The notes under the pieces are model-generated. The model searched no databases and was not told the DNA's origin. It worked only from the letters and a program-made list of their open reading frames with translations. The position numbers and the translations under genes are program-made. A stretch of DNA of 12,460 nucleotides from the NCBI GenBank assembly GCA_021797415.1, contig JAJZZT010000079.1, positions 1 to 12,460 of the forward strand, written 5' to 3'. The stretch comes from Bacillota bacterium (GTDB lineage Bacteria; Bacillota; Bacilli; Alicyclobacillales; SLC66). Below, in pieces: positions 1-7,297 of the stretch (position 1 is the stretch's first letter; the number at the start of each line of letters is the position of its first letter).

Positions 1-384
1 CGATCTTACGGTCGATGCCGAAGTAAAGACCGTGCGTGGCGATGGTTCGGGTTCCCCTGATAAAAAATATTACTCAACGAACATAAACATTTCTTTAGGT
101 TTCTTCTTTTCAGTACTCATCTTGATAAAGGTATGGTAGAGTTGCTTTATGCACGGATTGACGTTGCATGCAAATCAGACAGATTTCAGACGATCCCGTA
201 CGATCCGCAGATCCATCTCCCCGGCGTGCGTGTCCTGACGCCCGCCCGCCCCGCCTCGTCACGAAACATTCATCGACTTCCCTAAAATAAAAAATTGATC
301 TGTCCCACTGGGGGTAGGGTGGCGTCAATTTTGACTGACCGAGGGTTATTTGACTCGGTGGTTGATTAGGGAGGATTGTTCTGG
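1..384. other. Leader region upstream of the response regulator; no convincing complete gene
   Basis: I see no reliable gene here. A + frame is open from the left edge (base 2) to a TAG at 137-139. Its first 20 codons look coding-like, but from about base 60 the DNA turns AT-rich and the translation becomes an unnatural hydrophobic string, so this is at best a doubtful 3' gene end. Another + frame stops at a TGA-TAA pair at 58-63, so a gene entering from the left could also end there. The 72-codon minus-strand ORF over 110-328 has no ribosome site and no recognisable features. The second half holds the repeats described separately. Confidence 0.5.
291..367 (+). promoter_or_regulatory. Inverted and direct repeats before the response regulator gene (possible operator region)
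   Basis: Three patterns can be seen. AAAATTGA (291-298) is mirrored by TCAATTTT (325-332). ACCGAG (338-343) is mirrored by CTCGGT (354-359). TTGACT occurs at 331-336 and 350-355, with a near copy TTGATT at 362-367. Response regulators of the OmpR/PhoB family commonly bind direct repeats and often control their own operon, so autoregulation is a reasonable inference. The spacing of 19 nt is not the textbook 10-11 or 22 nt, and no clear sigma-A promoter could be assigned, so the role stays tentative. Confidence 0.3.
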
Positions 385-1086
385 ATGAATGAGAGAGTCT
401 TGATTGTTGAAGATGACCGCGAAATTGTCGATATTGTCGAAATGTACTTAACCCGGCACGGTTTTGAGGTCGTAAGCACGGACGCCTGGGAAGCGGTCGA
501 CATCGTTCAGAACAGTCCGGTGAATTTGGTCGTGCTTGATATCGTGCTGCCGGGACCGAACGGATTTGAGTTATGCCAGGAATTGAGAAAGCATACGGAT
601 GTGCCTATAGTATTCATGAGCGCTAAAGCGGACGATTCGGACCGTATCCTGGGCTTGAGCGTGGGAGCGGACGATTTCGTGCCGAAACCGTTCAGTCCCA
701 GCGAGCTCGTGGCCCGCGTCAAGGCGCATTTGCGCCGGTACAACGGCTTCGCTCTGAAGCAGCTCGCACACCGCCCATTCTTGCGGCTTGCGAATATGGA
801 GATTGATGAAGACAGCTACACCGTGATGATGCCGCACGCCACGACCACCTTGTCCACCAAAGAGTTTCAAATCCTTATGCTGATGGCGCAAAATCCTGAC
901 CGCGTGTACAAACCCGAAGAGTTGTTTCAGCAGGTGTGGCATTCTCCAAGTCTTGGCGATGCCCGCACCGTGAGGGTGCATATCAGCAATTTGCGCAAGA
1001 AGATCGAACAGGATCCGGCTCGACCGAAGTACATCGTGACCATTCGGGGCGTGGGCTACAAGTTCATGGCAGAGAGTGCGGTGTAG
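385..1086 (+). CDS. OmpR/PhoB-family two-component response regulator
   Basis: This 233-residue cytoplasmic transcription regulator has an N-terminal receiver domain (about residues 3-118). It shows the acidic pair D10-D11, the phospho-acceptor D52 in VVLDIVLPG, the switch residue S79 and the invariant lysine K101 in PKPF. A C-terminal winged-helix DNA-binding domain (about 130-230) shows LSTKEFQIL, the HISNLRKKIE recognition-helix region and RGVGYKF near the end. Length and order are normal for the family. I chose the ATG at 385 because AGGGAGG (368-374) sits 10 nt upstream; a TTG at 376 in the same frame lies 1 nt from that site and is unlikely. The next gene, a giant histidine kinase, starts 3 nt after the stop, so the two almost certainly form one operon and a cognate pair. 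Target genes are unknown; the repeats upstream may be its own operator. Confidence 0.93.
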   Translation: MNERVLIVEDDREIVDIVEMYLTRHGFEVVSTDAWEAVDIVQNSPVNLVVLDIVLPGPNGFELCQELRKHTDVPIVFMSAKADDSDRILGLSVGADDFVPKPFSPSELVARVKAHLRRYNGFALKQLAHRPFLRLANMEIDEDSYTVMMPHATTTLSTKEFQILMLMAQNPDRVYKPEELFQQVWHSPSLGDARTVRVHISNLRKKIEQDPARPKYIVTIRGVGYKFMAESAV

Positions 1087-1089
1087 ACG

Positions 1090-4000
1090 GTGGCTCTCGA
1101 GTCGGTGAACAGCTTCTTTCGCGGAGACGATCTTTCCGGATCGCGCCCATTGCGTTCTTTCATGCCCCCTGATGGCATGAGTACGGACGAATTTCTGTGC
1201 GCCGCCATTGCCTGTGTGAAACTTATGACCCGCATGCACGACGCATTCGCCGTGCATGCGCGCCTGACACCCGATCATATCTTTGTGCTTCCCGGGTCCT
1301 TCGAAGCGGACCACATAGAGGAATCGCCCGGGAATGTGACGGTCTCCTTCGACAGTGAAACCCTGCCCTATATGTCGCCCGAACAAACCGGGCGATTGCA
1401 AAGAAGGGTGGATAATCGGTCCGATATTTACGCGTTGGGCATCATTTTCTATGAAATGCTGACGGGAACCATGCCTTTTGACGCGCATGTGCCCATCGAG
1501 TGGGTGCATGCGCACATCGCCCTCAGTCCCTCACCCATGCAAACGGCAACTCCCGACGTATTGAAGCAGATCATTTTCAAGTGCATCGAGAAGCTGCCGG
1601 AGAACCGCTATCAGAGCGCATACGGATTGCTGCAGGATCTGCTCCGCGTAAAGCAGGAACTGGCAACGGGACGGGCATCTTTTCCCATCGGCGAACGAGA
1701 TGCGCCGAACACTTTGCGCATCTTCCGCCGCCTGTACGGACGTTCTGCTGAAATGCGGGAATTGAACGGTCTTTACAGCGCGGTCAAAGAAGGGACGCCC
1801 GTCGCCGTCTTTCTGATTGGCGACTCCGGTCTCGGAAAGACGGCGCTTATAGAGAGTTTCTTGGATCAACACCTGACATCAGCCGCCTATCTGGCGGTGG
1901 GAAGGTCGACGCCGCAGCAGCGGTTGACTCCCTACGCGCCTGTCGCGAATGTCTGCCGTACTTTGATCGATGAGATCCTCACCGAAGACGACGCCGGGTT
2001 GACCCGCTGGCGTTCCCTGTTGTCTCCTCTCTCGCAGGGCAGCGGTCTGCTGCACGACCTTGTGCCTGAACTCAGTTTGATCATTGGACGGCCGGAGAGC
2101 CAATCGACCGAAGGCGCTCAGGACTTGCTGCAGACATTGGTGGACGAGGTGCGCTTCCTTATCTCTCGATTCGCAGATGCTGCGCATCCGGTCATCATTT
2201 GCCTGGACGACCTGCAATGGGCGGATTTTAACAGCGTGGCGTTGCTGGACCGGTTGATCCGCCGACCGGATGCAGGCTTTGTCATGTGGCTTCTGGCTTT
2301 TCGGCCGCAAGCCCCGGAACATGTTCGCCGCCTGGCGGTCGCCCTGGATTCGCATGCGGAACCAGTCCCCGTTTTTCACGAGATGCGCTTGGGCAGCCTG
2401 TCTGCAGACGATATTGCAGCCGTGCTTGCAGACACCCTGCACCTGCCGCTCGAAGATGTGCAGTCCCTGGCCGGAACGGTGCACTCACGCACGATCGGAA
2501 ACCCATACTATGTTCGCCAGTTTTTGCTCGAACTCATCGACAGGCGGTACCTGCGCTTTGATTACGAAATCGAGCGGTGGCAGATTTCCTACGGCGAAAT
2601 TGCTCGTATGCCCATCACGCAGAACGTGATAGAACTGCTGAATCAACAGATCGAACACCTCCCCGTCGATACGTTGAACGTCATGAAATGGGCGGCGTGC
2701 GTCGGTTCTGAGACTGATTTGGATTTTTTGGCGGAAGCCGCGGGTTTGCCGCGGGATAGGTTGCCGGCCGTGTTGCAGCCGGCGTTTGACCACCAGTTCG
2801 CCGTGGTTGCGTCCGACCACGGCGAGGCCCGGTTGTGCTTTGCGCACGACCAGGCGCAGCACGCGTTTTACGCTCTGATTGGGGAAGCGGACCGTGAAAG
2901 CATACACGACCGTTTGGCCTGGCTGCTGATCGCCCGGCAAAACGGTGAACAGGGGAACGTCTACCGCATCGTCAACCATCTCAATCGCGGCAAGCGGGAT
3001 CCGCGCCACCGGCACAACTGGGCCAAATGGAACCTCGCTGCGGGGGTTAAATCCTACGCGACAGGGGCATTTGCCACGGCGATGTCGTATTTTACCGTCG
3101 GTTGCGACGCCTTGGTCGAAGCGGACTGGGACGGGAGCCACGAGCTCATGTGGGAGTTGCATTTCCAGCGGGCGCGATGTGAATTTGCGCTGGGCAATTC
3201 TGCGGGCGCGCAGGAACGCATCGAACAGTGTGCCGTCCGGGCGGTTTCCGATGATGAATTGGCGCAAGCGTATATGACCAAGATCGCGTGGCACACCCTC
3301 CTTGAACAGGACGAAGAAGCGGTGAAGGCGGGCATCAAGGGATTGCGCCGCCTGCAGCTGTCCATTCCTCATCCGATGAAGGGATTTTTCAGGAGTCTAT
3401 CTGTTGCCGGATCTTTGTCTTCAGTGCTGTGGCGGTGGCGCCTGCGCAAGGCCGACAAACTGGAACATCTGCCGGCGTTGGCGGATCACCGGCAGGAGTT
3501 GTGCATTTGTCTCATGCATACGATGGTTCCCGCGGTCTATCGGACCCATCCGCAACTGCACATCGTCCTGAGCCTGAAGATGTTGTCGATCACGCTTCAA
3601 TGCGGCGACAGCGCGGAGGCGGCCGCCAGTTATTCGACCTTTGCGATGGTGCTCAGCAATGTCTTCCGGCGGACAAAAACCGCGCGCCAATTTGGACTGC
3701 TTTCACTGCGTATCGCCGAGCGCTCGCGCAGGCCGGCGCTGTATCTCTCCACAGTTTTTACATTTGCGGCGTATGTAAATTTTTGGACGGCGCCGATGGC
3801 GACCAGCATTGATTACCTGCGGCGCGCGAAGGCCTACGCGGTCAGCACCGGACAACTGGCGACGCAAGGAGCGACGGACGGCTTTCTCCTCATCGCCATG
3901 TGGTACGCGGGCGCCTCCCTAAAGGAATTGGCCGCTCTGCTCGAGGACTGTGAGACATTTGCGGCGCGGACGAATGACCCCCCGTCCAGAAGGTTATACG

Positions 4001-6150
4001 CCGTGATGGGACCGCTGTTGCGCCAGCTTCAGGAGGGCGGAACGACCGGGGCCGCCCTCGACGTGCGCTTGGACGAGTTTGCCGGATGCCGTCATTCTAT
4101 TCTGTCTGCAGCCTCCGTTCTGCTGCAAGGCTACTATGTGCTGGGAGAACAAGAGATTGCGGAGCGGCTTGTGCAAGCGGCGCACGAGCATTTGAATCCC
4201 CTGTTCGTGGACATGCACGCGCCGGAGTGGCATACGCTCAGGTGCTTGGTTCTGGTCCGAAGCGTTGCACAGAAACAACGCGGGGACCGTCTGCAGGCAG
4301 CCCTGATGGTGCGCGGCTGCGCGCGCAAACTACGCAACTGGGCCGCGGCCGCTCCTGAAAATTATTTGCATAAGGCTGCGTTGTTGCGGGCTGAGTATCT
4401 ATATCTCGCGGGCAGGGTGGACACCGCTCTGCGGCTGTATGACAAAGCGATGCAACTGGCGCACGACAGCGGCTTCATACATTACGAGGCCATCGCGGCG
4501 GAGCGGGCGGGCGAAGTGTGCCGGGCGGCGGGCCGTGAACTCATGGCGCGGGCGTATCTGACGCATGCGGCCGATCGTTACCGGGACTGGCAGGCGTATG
4601 CAAAGGTGCGGCAATTGCTTGGCAAATACCCTGATTTGTTGTCGGCATCCACGCCGGAGGATGAGAGGGCGGACGTGACCGCGACGCTGGATGATTTCGA
4701 AAGGGATCTTGACATCAATGCCATCGTCGATGTGACACGCTCCATTTCTGAAGAAGTCATTCTGGAACGCCTCTTGCGCAAACTTTTGACCAGTATGGTG
4801 TTGCATGCAGGAGCGGAGCGCGGCGTCATCCTGCTGATGCGGGAGGACGGGCTGTTCGTGGAGGCCGAAGGCGGCTCTCCGGATCATTCCGTGCTGGTTC
4901 ACGGGCGCGTCCCGCTCGATGCTTACCCGGAACTGCCGGCGACGATCATTCATTATGTGCAGCGCACGAAGGAGCCGCTGGTGTTGCCCGATGTGAGGCG
5001 CGACGCACGTTTTGCCGGTGATCCCTACGTGATGGGGGGATTGGCTGCATCGGTCATGTGTCTGCCCATCTTGAGACGGGGCGGGCTGATCGGCCTTATT
5101 TACCTGGAGCACGCAACCGTGCCGGAGTTATTCACCGACAAGCAATTGCGGATCGTGTCGATCATCGGCGCGCAGGCCGCCATCTCCATTGAAAATGCCT
5201 ACTTGTACGAGACGCAGGAACAGCGTATCCGCGAACGCACGGACGAACTGGAGGCGTCGAACCGGAGTCTGCGCGAAACCAACGACCAACTGTCGCACTC
5301 GGAGTCCCTGCGCCGCCAGATGATCAGTGATATTTCGCACGATCTGCGCACGCCGCTCACTTCGATTCTGGGCTACATCGAGGCCGTGCAGGAGGGTGTC
5401 GTCGGGGAGCAGGATGTCTCCAAATATCTATCGATTGCGCGCGAACGTACCATCCAGGTCAACGGCCTGATTCAGGATCTGTTGGATCTGTCCAAGCTTG
5501 AGGAACGTTACGGCGCGCTGCGGCAGGAGATGGTTTCACTGATCGATCTCGCGCATTCGATCGTTCGCAAATACGAGTTCGACGTGAAGCGCGCCGAGCA
5601 GTGGTTTCGCCTGGAGTTTGATTCGACACTGGCGCAGCTCGATCGGATGGCCTGGGATGACTTTTCGCCCGAGCAGGAGATTTTCGTGAATGTGGACATG
5701 CGCAGGATGGATCAGGTGTTCGGCAACCTGATTAACAATGCGATTCGCCACACGCCGGTCGGAGGGCGGATCACCCTGAGCGTATCACTGTGCCGCAAGG
5801 AGGAGGGCGATCTCGTCTATAACGGACAAAACGCCTCGCAGGCGTTGTTTTGCGTTCAGGATACGGGTTCCGGTATCAGTGAGGAAGATTTGCCCTATAT
5901 CTTTGAACGGTTTTACAAGGTCGATCGGTCGCGGGCGAGGGAGTCGCGCGGAAGCGGTCTGGGACTGGCCATCTCCAGGGCGATCGTGGAGACGCATGGA
6001 GGGACAATTTGGGCGGAGAGTACGGTTGGGAAAGGCAGCACGTTCAAGGTTATGCTGCCGATTGCGGTGTTTGTGGCGGACCGATTGGACGATGCCGATC
6101 TGTGCAATGTGGACTGTGAGCTTCTGCCGGATCCTGAAACGGCGGAATAG
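1090..6150 (+). CDS. Giant multidomain sensor histidine kinase (pseudokinase-like / AAA ATPase / helical repeats / GAF / HisKA-HATPase)
   Basis: This 1686-residue protein should autophosphorylate and pass phosphate to the regulator encoded just upstream. Residues about 36-190 resemble the C-lobe of a PknB-type kinase (YMSPEQTGR at about 94-102, then the RSDIYALGIIFYEMLTG helix). There is no N-lobe, the HRD-type loop reads HARLTPDH, and no DFG is visible, so it is probably catalytically dead. About 216-530 is an AAA_16/STAND-like ATPase with Walker A GDSGLGKT (244-251) and Walker B VIICLDDLQWAD (368-379). About 640-1180 is helix-rich and TPR-like. A GAF domain (about 1206-1370) and a coiled coil (1374-1412) precede HisKA with H1417 in DISHDLRTP. 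The HATPase shows the N box at N1546, D1591-T-G and GSGLGLA (1621-1627). No membrane segment is evident, so it is probably cytosolic. The GTG start at 1090 lies 3 nt after the regulator stop without a strong ribosome site, which suggests translational coupling; ATG 1162 is a weaker alternative. The same domain order is known from large cyanobacterial and other bacterial multi-kinases. Confidence 0.9.
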   Translation: MALESVNSFFRGDDLSGSRPLRSFMPPDGMSTDEFLCAAIACVKLMTRMHDAFAVHARLTPDHIFVLPGSFEADHIEESPGNVTVSFDSETLPYMSPEQTGRLQRRVDNRSDIYALGIIFYEMLTGTMPFDAHVPIEWVHAHIALSPSPMQTATPDVLKQIIFKCIEKLPENRYQSAYGLLQDLLRVKQELATGRASFPIGERDAPNTLRIFRRLYGRSAEMRELNGLYSAVKEGTPVAVFLIGDSGLGKTALIESFLDQHLTSAAYLAVGRSTPQQRLTPYAPVANVCRTLIDEILTEDDAGLTRWRSLLSPLSQGSGLLHDLVPELSLIIGRPESQSTEGAQDLLQTLVDEVRFLISRFADAAHPVIICLDDLQWADFNSVALLDRLIRRPDAGFVMWLLAFRPQAPEHVRRLAVALDSHAEPVPVFHEMRLGSLSADDIAAVLADTLHLPLEDVQSLAGTVHSRTIGNPYYVRQFLLELIDRRYLRFDYEIERWQISYGEIARMPITQNVIELLNQQIEHLPVDTLNVMKWAACVGSETDLDFLAEAAGLPRDRLPAVLQPAFDHQFAVVASDHGEARLCFAHDQAQHAFYALIGEADRESIHDRLAWLLIARQNGEQGNVYRIVNHLNRGKRDPRHRHNWAKWNLAAGVKSYATGAFATAMSYFTVGCDALVEADWDGSHELMWELHFQRARCEFALGNSAGAQERIEQCAVRAVSDDELAQAYMTKIAWHTLLEQDEEAVKAGIKGLRRLQLSIPHPMKGFFRSLSVAGSLSSVLWRWRLRKADKLEHLPALADHRQELCICLMHTMVPAVYRTHPQLHIVLSLKMLSITLQCGDSAEAAASYSTFAMVLSNVFRRTKTARQFGLLSLRIAERSRRPALYLSTVFTFAAYVNFWTAPMATSIDYLRRAKAYAVSTGQLATQGATDGFLLIAMWYAGASLKELAALLEDCETFAARTNDPPSRRLYAVMGPLLRQLQEGGTTGAALDVRLDEFAGCRHSILSAASVLLQGYYVLGEQEIAERLVQAAHEHLNPLFVDMHAPEWHTLRCLVLVRSVAQKQRGDRLQAALMVRGCARKLRNWAAAAPENYLHKAALLRAEYLYLAGRVDTALRLYDKAMQLAHDSGFIHYEAIAAERAGEVCRAAGRELMARAYLTHAADRYRDWQAYAKVRQLLGKYPDLLSASTPEDERADVTATLDDFERDLDINAIVDVTRSISEEVILERLLRKLLTSMVLHAGAERGVILLMREDGLFVEAEGGSPDHSVLVHGRVPLDAYPELPATIIHYVQRTKEPLVLPDVRRDARFAGDPYVMGGLAASVMCLPILRRGGLIGLIYLEHATVPELFTDKQLRIVSIIGAQAAISIENAYLYETQEQRIRERTDELEASNRSLRETNDQLSHSESLRRQMISDISHDLRTPLTSILGYIEAVQEGVVGEQDVSKYLSIARERTIQVNGLIQDLLDLSKLEERYGALRQEMVSLIDLAHSIVRKYEFDVKRAEQWFRLEFDSTLAQLDRMAWDDFSPEQEIFVNVDMRRMDQVFGNLINNAIRHTPVGGRITLSVSLCRKEEGDLVYNGQNASQALFCVQDTGSGISEEDLPYIFERFYKVDRSRARESRGSGLGLAISRAIVETHGGTIWAESTVGKGSTFKVMLPIAVFVADRLDDADLCNVDCELLPDPETAE

Positions 6151-6152
6151 AC

Positions 6153-6290
6153 ATGAGCATCAATCGAATGCTGGACACCCTATGGTCAAATTTGGGGGGA
6201 ACGAGCCGTACAGTTATAGACGACATCGCCCCCTCCAATCACCCGTGGTCGATAACATTGTTGCGTTTAGATACAATAAGAGGAGGCTAA
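6153..6290 (+). CDS. Possible small protein, 45 residues, directly downstream of the kinase
   Basis: An ATG lies 2 nt after the kinase TAG and opens a 45-codon frame ending in TAA at 6288-6290. The predicted peptide begins MSINRMLDTLW, contains SRTVIDDIAPSNHPW and ends LDTIRGG. It has a balanced composition and no evident membrane segment or signal peptide. Only a weak ribosome site is visible (GGCGG at 6141-6145, inside the end of the kinase), so it would depend on coupling with kinase translation. I recognise no family. It could be a genuine small third gene of the signalling operon or a chance ORF; size and position alone do not decide. Confidence 0.3.
   Translation: MSINRMLDTLWSNLGGTSRTVIDDIAPSNHPWSITLLRLDTIRGG
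6249..6287 (+). promoter_or_regulatory. Candidate sigma-A promoter with a purine-rich AGAGGAGG downstream
   Basis: TCGATA (6249-6254), a 17-nt spacer and TACAAT (6272-6277) match 4 of 6 and 5 of 6 bases of the -35 and -10 consensus. The purine run AAGAGGAGG (6278-6286) follows at once and looks like a ribosome site. The only start within range is a GTG at 6300, giving 22 codons with no recognisable features. A transcript from here would run antisense through selC toward the gene at 6767. The element overlaps the end of the small ORF at 6153-6290. Confidence 0.25.
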
Positions 6291-6431
6291 GGATCGTTCG
6301 TGCTGTCAACAGGTTGCCTTTGGCGAGTTCTCCGGCCCGGATGCAATACGGATACGAAACGTCCATGAAGAGTTTCGGGAAATGATGAAGAACTCAGGGA
6401 GGGATACGTCATGTCAATTCCGAAAAACCCT

Positions 6432-6528
6432 TGGCGGGAGCGTGTGGGAATCGAACCCACCTCCGACAACCCGTGCCGGACGCTCGGTTTTGAAGACCGG
6501 GAGGGACACCAGTGCCCCATCCGCCCCC
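6432..6528 (-). tRNA. selC: tRNA-Sec (anticodon UCA)
   Basis: Read on the minus strand this is a 97-nt tRNA with encoded CCA (plus-strand TGG at 6432-6434) and G73 before it. The acceptor arm GGGGGCGG (6528-6521) pairs with ACGCTCCC over 7 of 8 positions, an extended acceptor typical of bacterial tRNA-Sec. The D arm has a long stem, GGGGCAC with GTGTCCC. The anticodon loop CTTCAAA places UCA at 6493-6491, between CGGT and ACCG. The long variable arm TCCGGCA/TGTCGGA has 7 bp. The T arm is GTGGG-TTCGATT-CCCAC. These are the hallmarks that separate tRNA-Sec from a UGA suppressor. The tRNA is charged with serine and converted by SelA, and SelB delivers it to in-frame UGA codons; none of the other sel genes lies in this window. 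A T5 run follows the CCA. Its presence implies that the genome encodes at least one selenoprotein. Confidence 0.95.
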
Positions 6529-6628
6529 ATGTGCGGCGCAGTTCCTCCGGCTTATCCCAAAGTGTACGGTGACAAGCCGGCAACGAACGATAGGATACCA
6601 AAGATATTTGGGATTTACAACTTATTGA

Positions 6629-6642
6629 GCCTGTTCACAGGC
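6629..6642. repeat. Short hairpin GCCTGT-TC-ACAGGC
   Basis: A perfect 6-bp inverted repeat with a 2-nt centre (or 5 bp with a 4-nt loop) lies 4 nt before the larger palindrome. No T run follows on either strand, so it is not a typical terminator. It may form a paired structure with its neighbour in the leader of the gene at 6767. Confidence 0.4.
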
Positions 6643-6645
6643 CCC

Positions 6646-6672
6646 ACTGCATCAACAAAATTTTGATGCAGT
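6646..6672. repeat. Palindrome ACTGCATCAA-(7)-TTGATGCAGT
   Basis: Two perfect 10-bp arms flank CAAAATT. The element lies about 95 bp upstream of the start codon at 6767, in a gene-free stretch, which suits an operator or a leader hairpin for that gene. The T-rich centre is in the loop rather than after the stem, so a classical terminator is less likely. Confidence 0.5.
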
Positions 6673-6766
6673 TGACGCAGATAAACTGTCCACGCGGGGT
6701 TGGGATCGATCCATATACATGAATCGGAATTGAATATAACCAGAAAGATGCGGGGAGAAATGCGAG

Positions 6767-7243
6767 ATGGCCATTTCAGCATCAAACGTCGTGTTGTATG
6801 CGGCAGATCCCGGCGATTTTCAATTTGCAATGGCGGCCGCTGGGGTTGCGAATATCCCTCTTGCCAATGTAACGGGGGATTTCTATCGTGTCTGGAACCA
6901 GGTTTCCAGTGGAAATTATCTTGTGCTCTCCGTAGGGGCGAACGCTAACAATGCGCTTTACTACAATCCCTGCGGTTGGTCCAATCCAGCAGGTGATCCG
7001 GCGGGCGCCACTCCGTTCGACACTGGCGCAGAACCGCAATCGACTCTTCCCGGCGCCGGCTATTATGAGAACGCTGCGGGACAAAACGGTGCCGGCACCT
7101 TAAAGCTGGCAACGATGTTGGCGTATTATGCGATTTATGGCACTTACCCGAGCGGTTACGGTACGGCGCTGCCTTCTGCGGAAGCCGCATCCAACGCTTG
7201 TTACTCCAACATGAATGCTGATCAGTCATGCCCCTGCTCCTGA
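6767..7243 (+). CDS. Stand-alone copy of an unrecognised domain shared with the downstream GH25 protein
   Basis: This 158-residue protein has no signal peptide or membrane segment. The ATG follows GGGGAGA (6752-6758) at good spacing. By eye, about half of its residues match the N-terminal 145 residues of the next gene product. Shared landmarks are LYAAD near residue 10, NVTGDFY (about 34-40), SG-YLV, NALYYNPCGW-NP (about 62-73), TPF, LPG-YYENAAG (about 93-103) and AYYA. It ends in a Cys-rich tail (SCPCS), at the point where the paralogue continues into a linker and a lysozyme domain. I do not recognise the family. The fusion partner suggests cell-wall or spore-envelope recognition, or a partner protein of the lysozyme; this is inference. 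The stop is UGA, the next ORF is in the same frame, and a stem-loop follows, so selenocysteine read-through is an open question. Confidence 0.8.
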   Translation: MAISASNVVLYAADPGDFQFAMAAAGVANIPLANVTGDFYRVWNQVSSGNYLVLSVGANANNALYYNPCGWSNPAGDPAGATPFDTGAEPQSTLPGAGYYENAAGQNGAGTLKLATMLAYYAIYGTYPSGYGTALPSAEAASNACYSNMNADQSCPCS

Positions 7244-7274
7244 CGATTGGCGCATGGCAGTCTCCCATGCCGCC
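7241..7274 (+). promoter_or_regulatory. In-frame UGA followed by a stem-loop (possible but unproven bacterial SECIS)
   Basis: The UGA at 7241-7243 ends the first domain protein. Downstream, GGC-GCATGG (7249-7257) pairs with CCATGC-C-GCC (7265-7274), giving 9 bp with one bulged C and a 7-nt loop CAGTCTC. A bacterial SECIS is a hairpin lying just after the UGA with a G near the 5' side of its loop, as in E. coli fdhF (AGGUCU). Here the loop has G and U at its third and fourth positions, and it starts 14 nt after the UGA, slightly closer than usual. The structure could equally be an ordinary intergenic hairpin or chance pairing. Confidence 0.3.
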
Positions 7275-7297
7275 CGGATGCAAAGGAGGAGAAAACG

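Noticed and set aside
571..1515. Minus-strand ORF of 314 codons opposite the response regulator and the start of the kinase
   Set aside because: It is a shadow of two strongly supported genes, is rich in His and Arg as antisense frames are, and has no domain or ribosome site.
6300..6368. 22-codon ORF starting at GTG 6300 after AAGAGGAGG
   Set aside because: The ribosome site to start distance is long, the peptide has no recognisable features and the frame is very short. It may be chance.
6411..6590. Plus-strand ORF with a good ribosome site (GGGAGGG before ATG 6411) whose product begins MSIPKNPWRERVGIEPT
   Set aside because: It is the antisense translation of the selC gene; the RERVGIEPT pattern is a well-known spurious product of tRNA complements.
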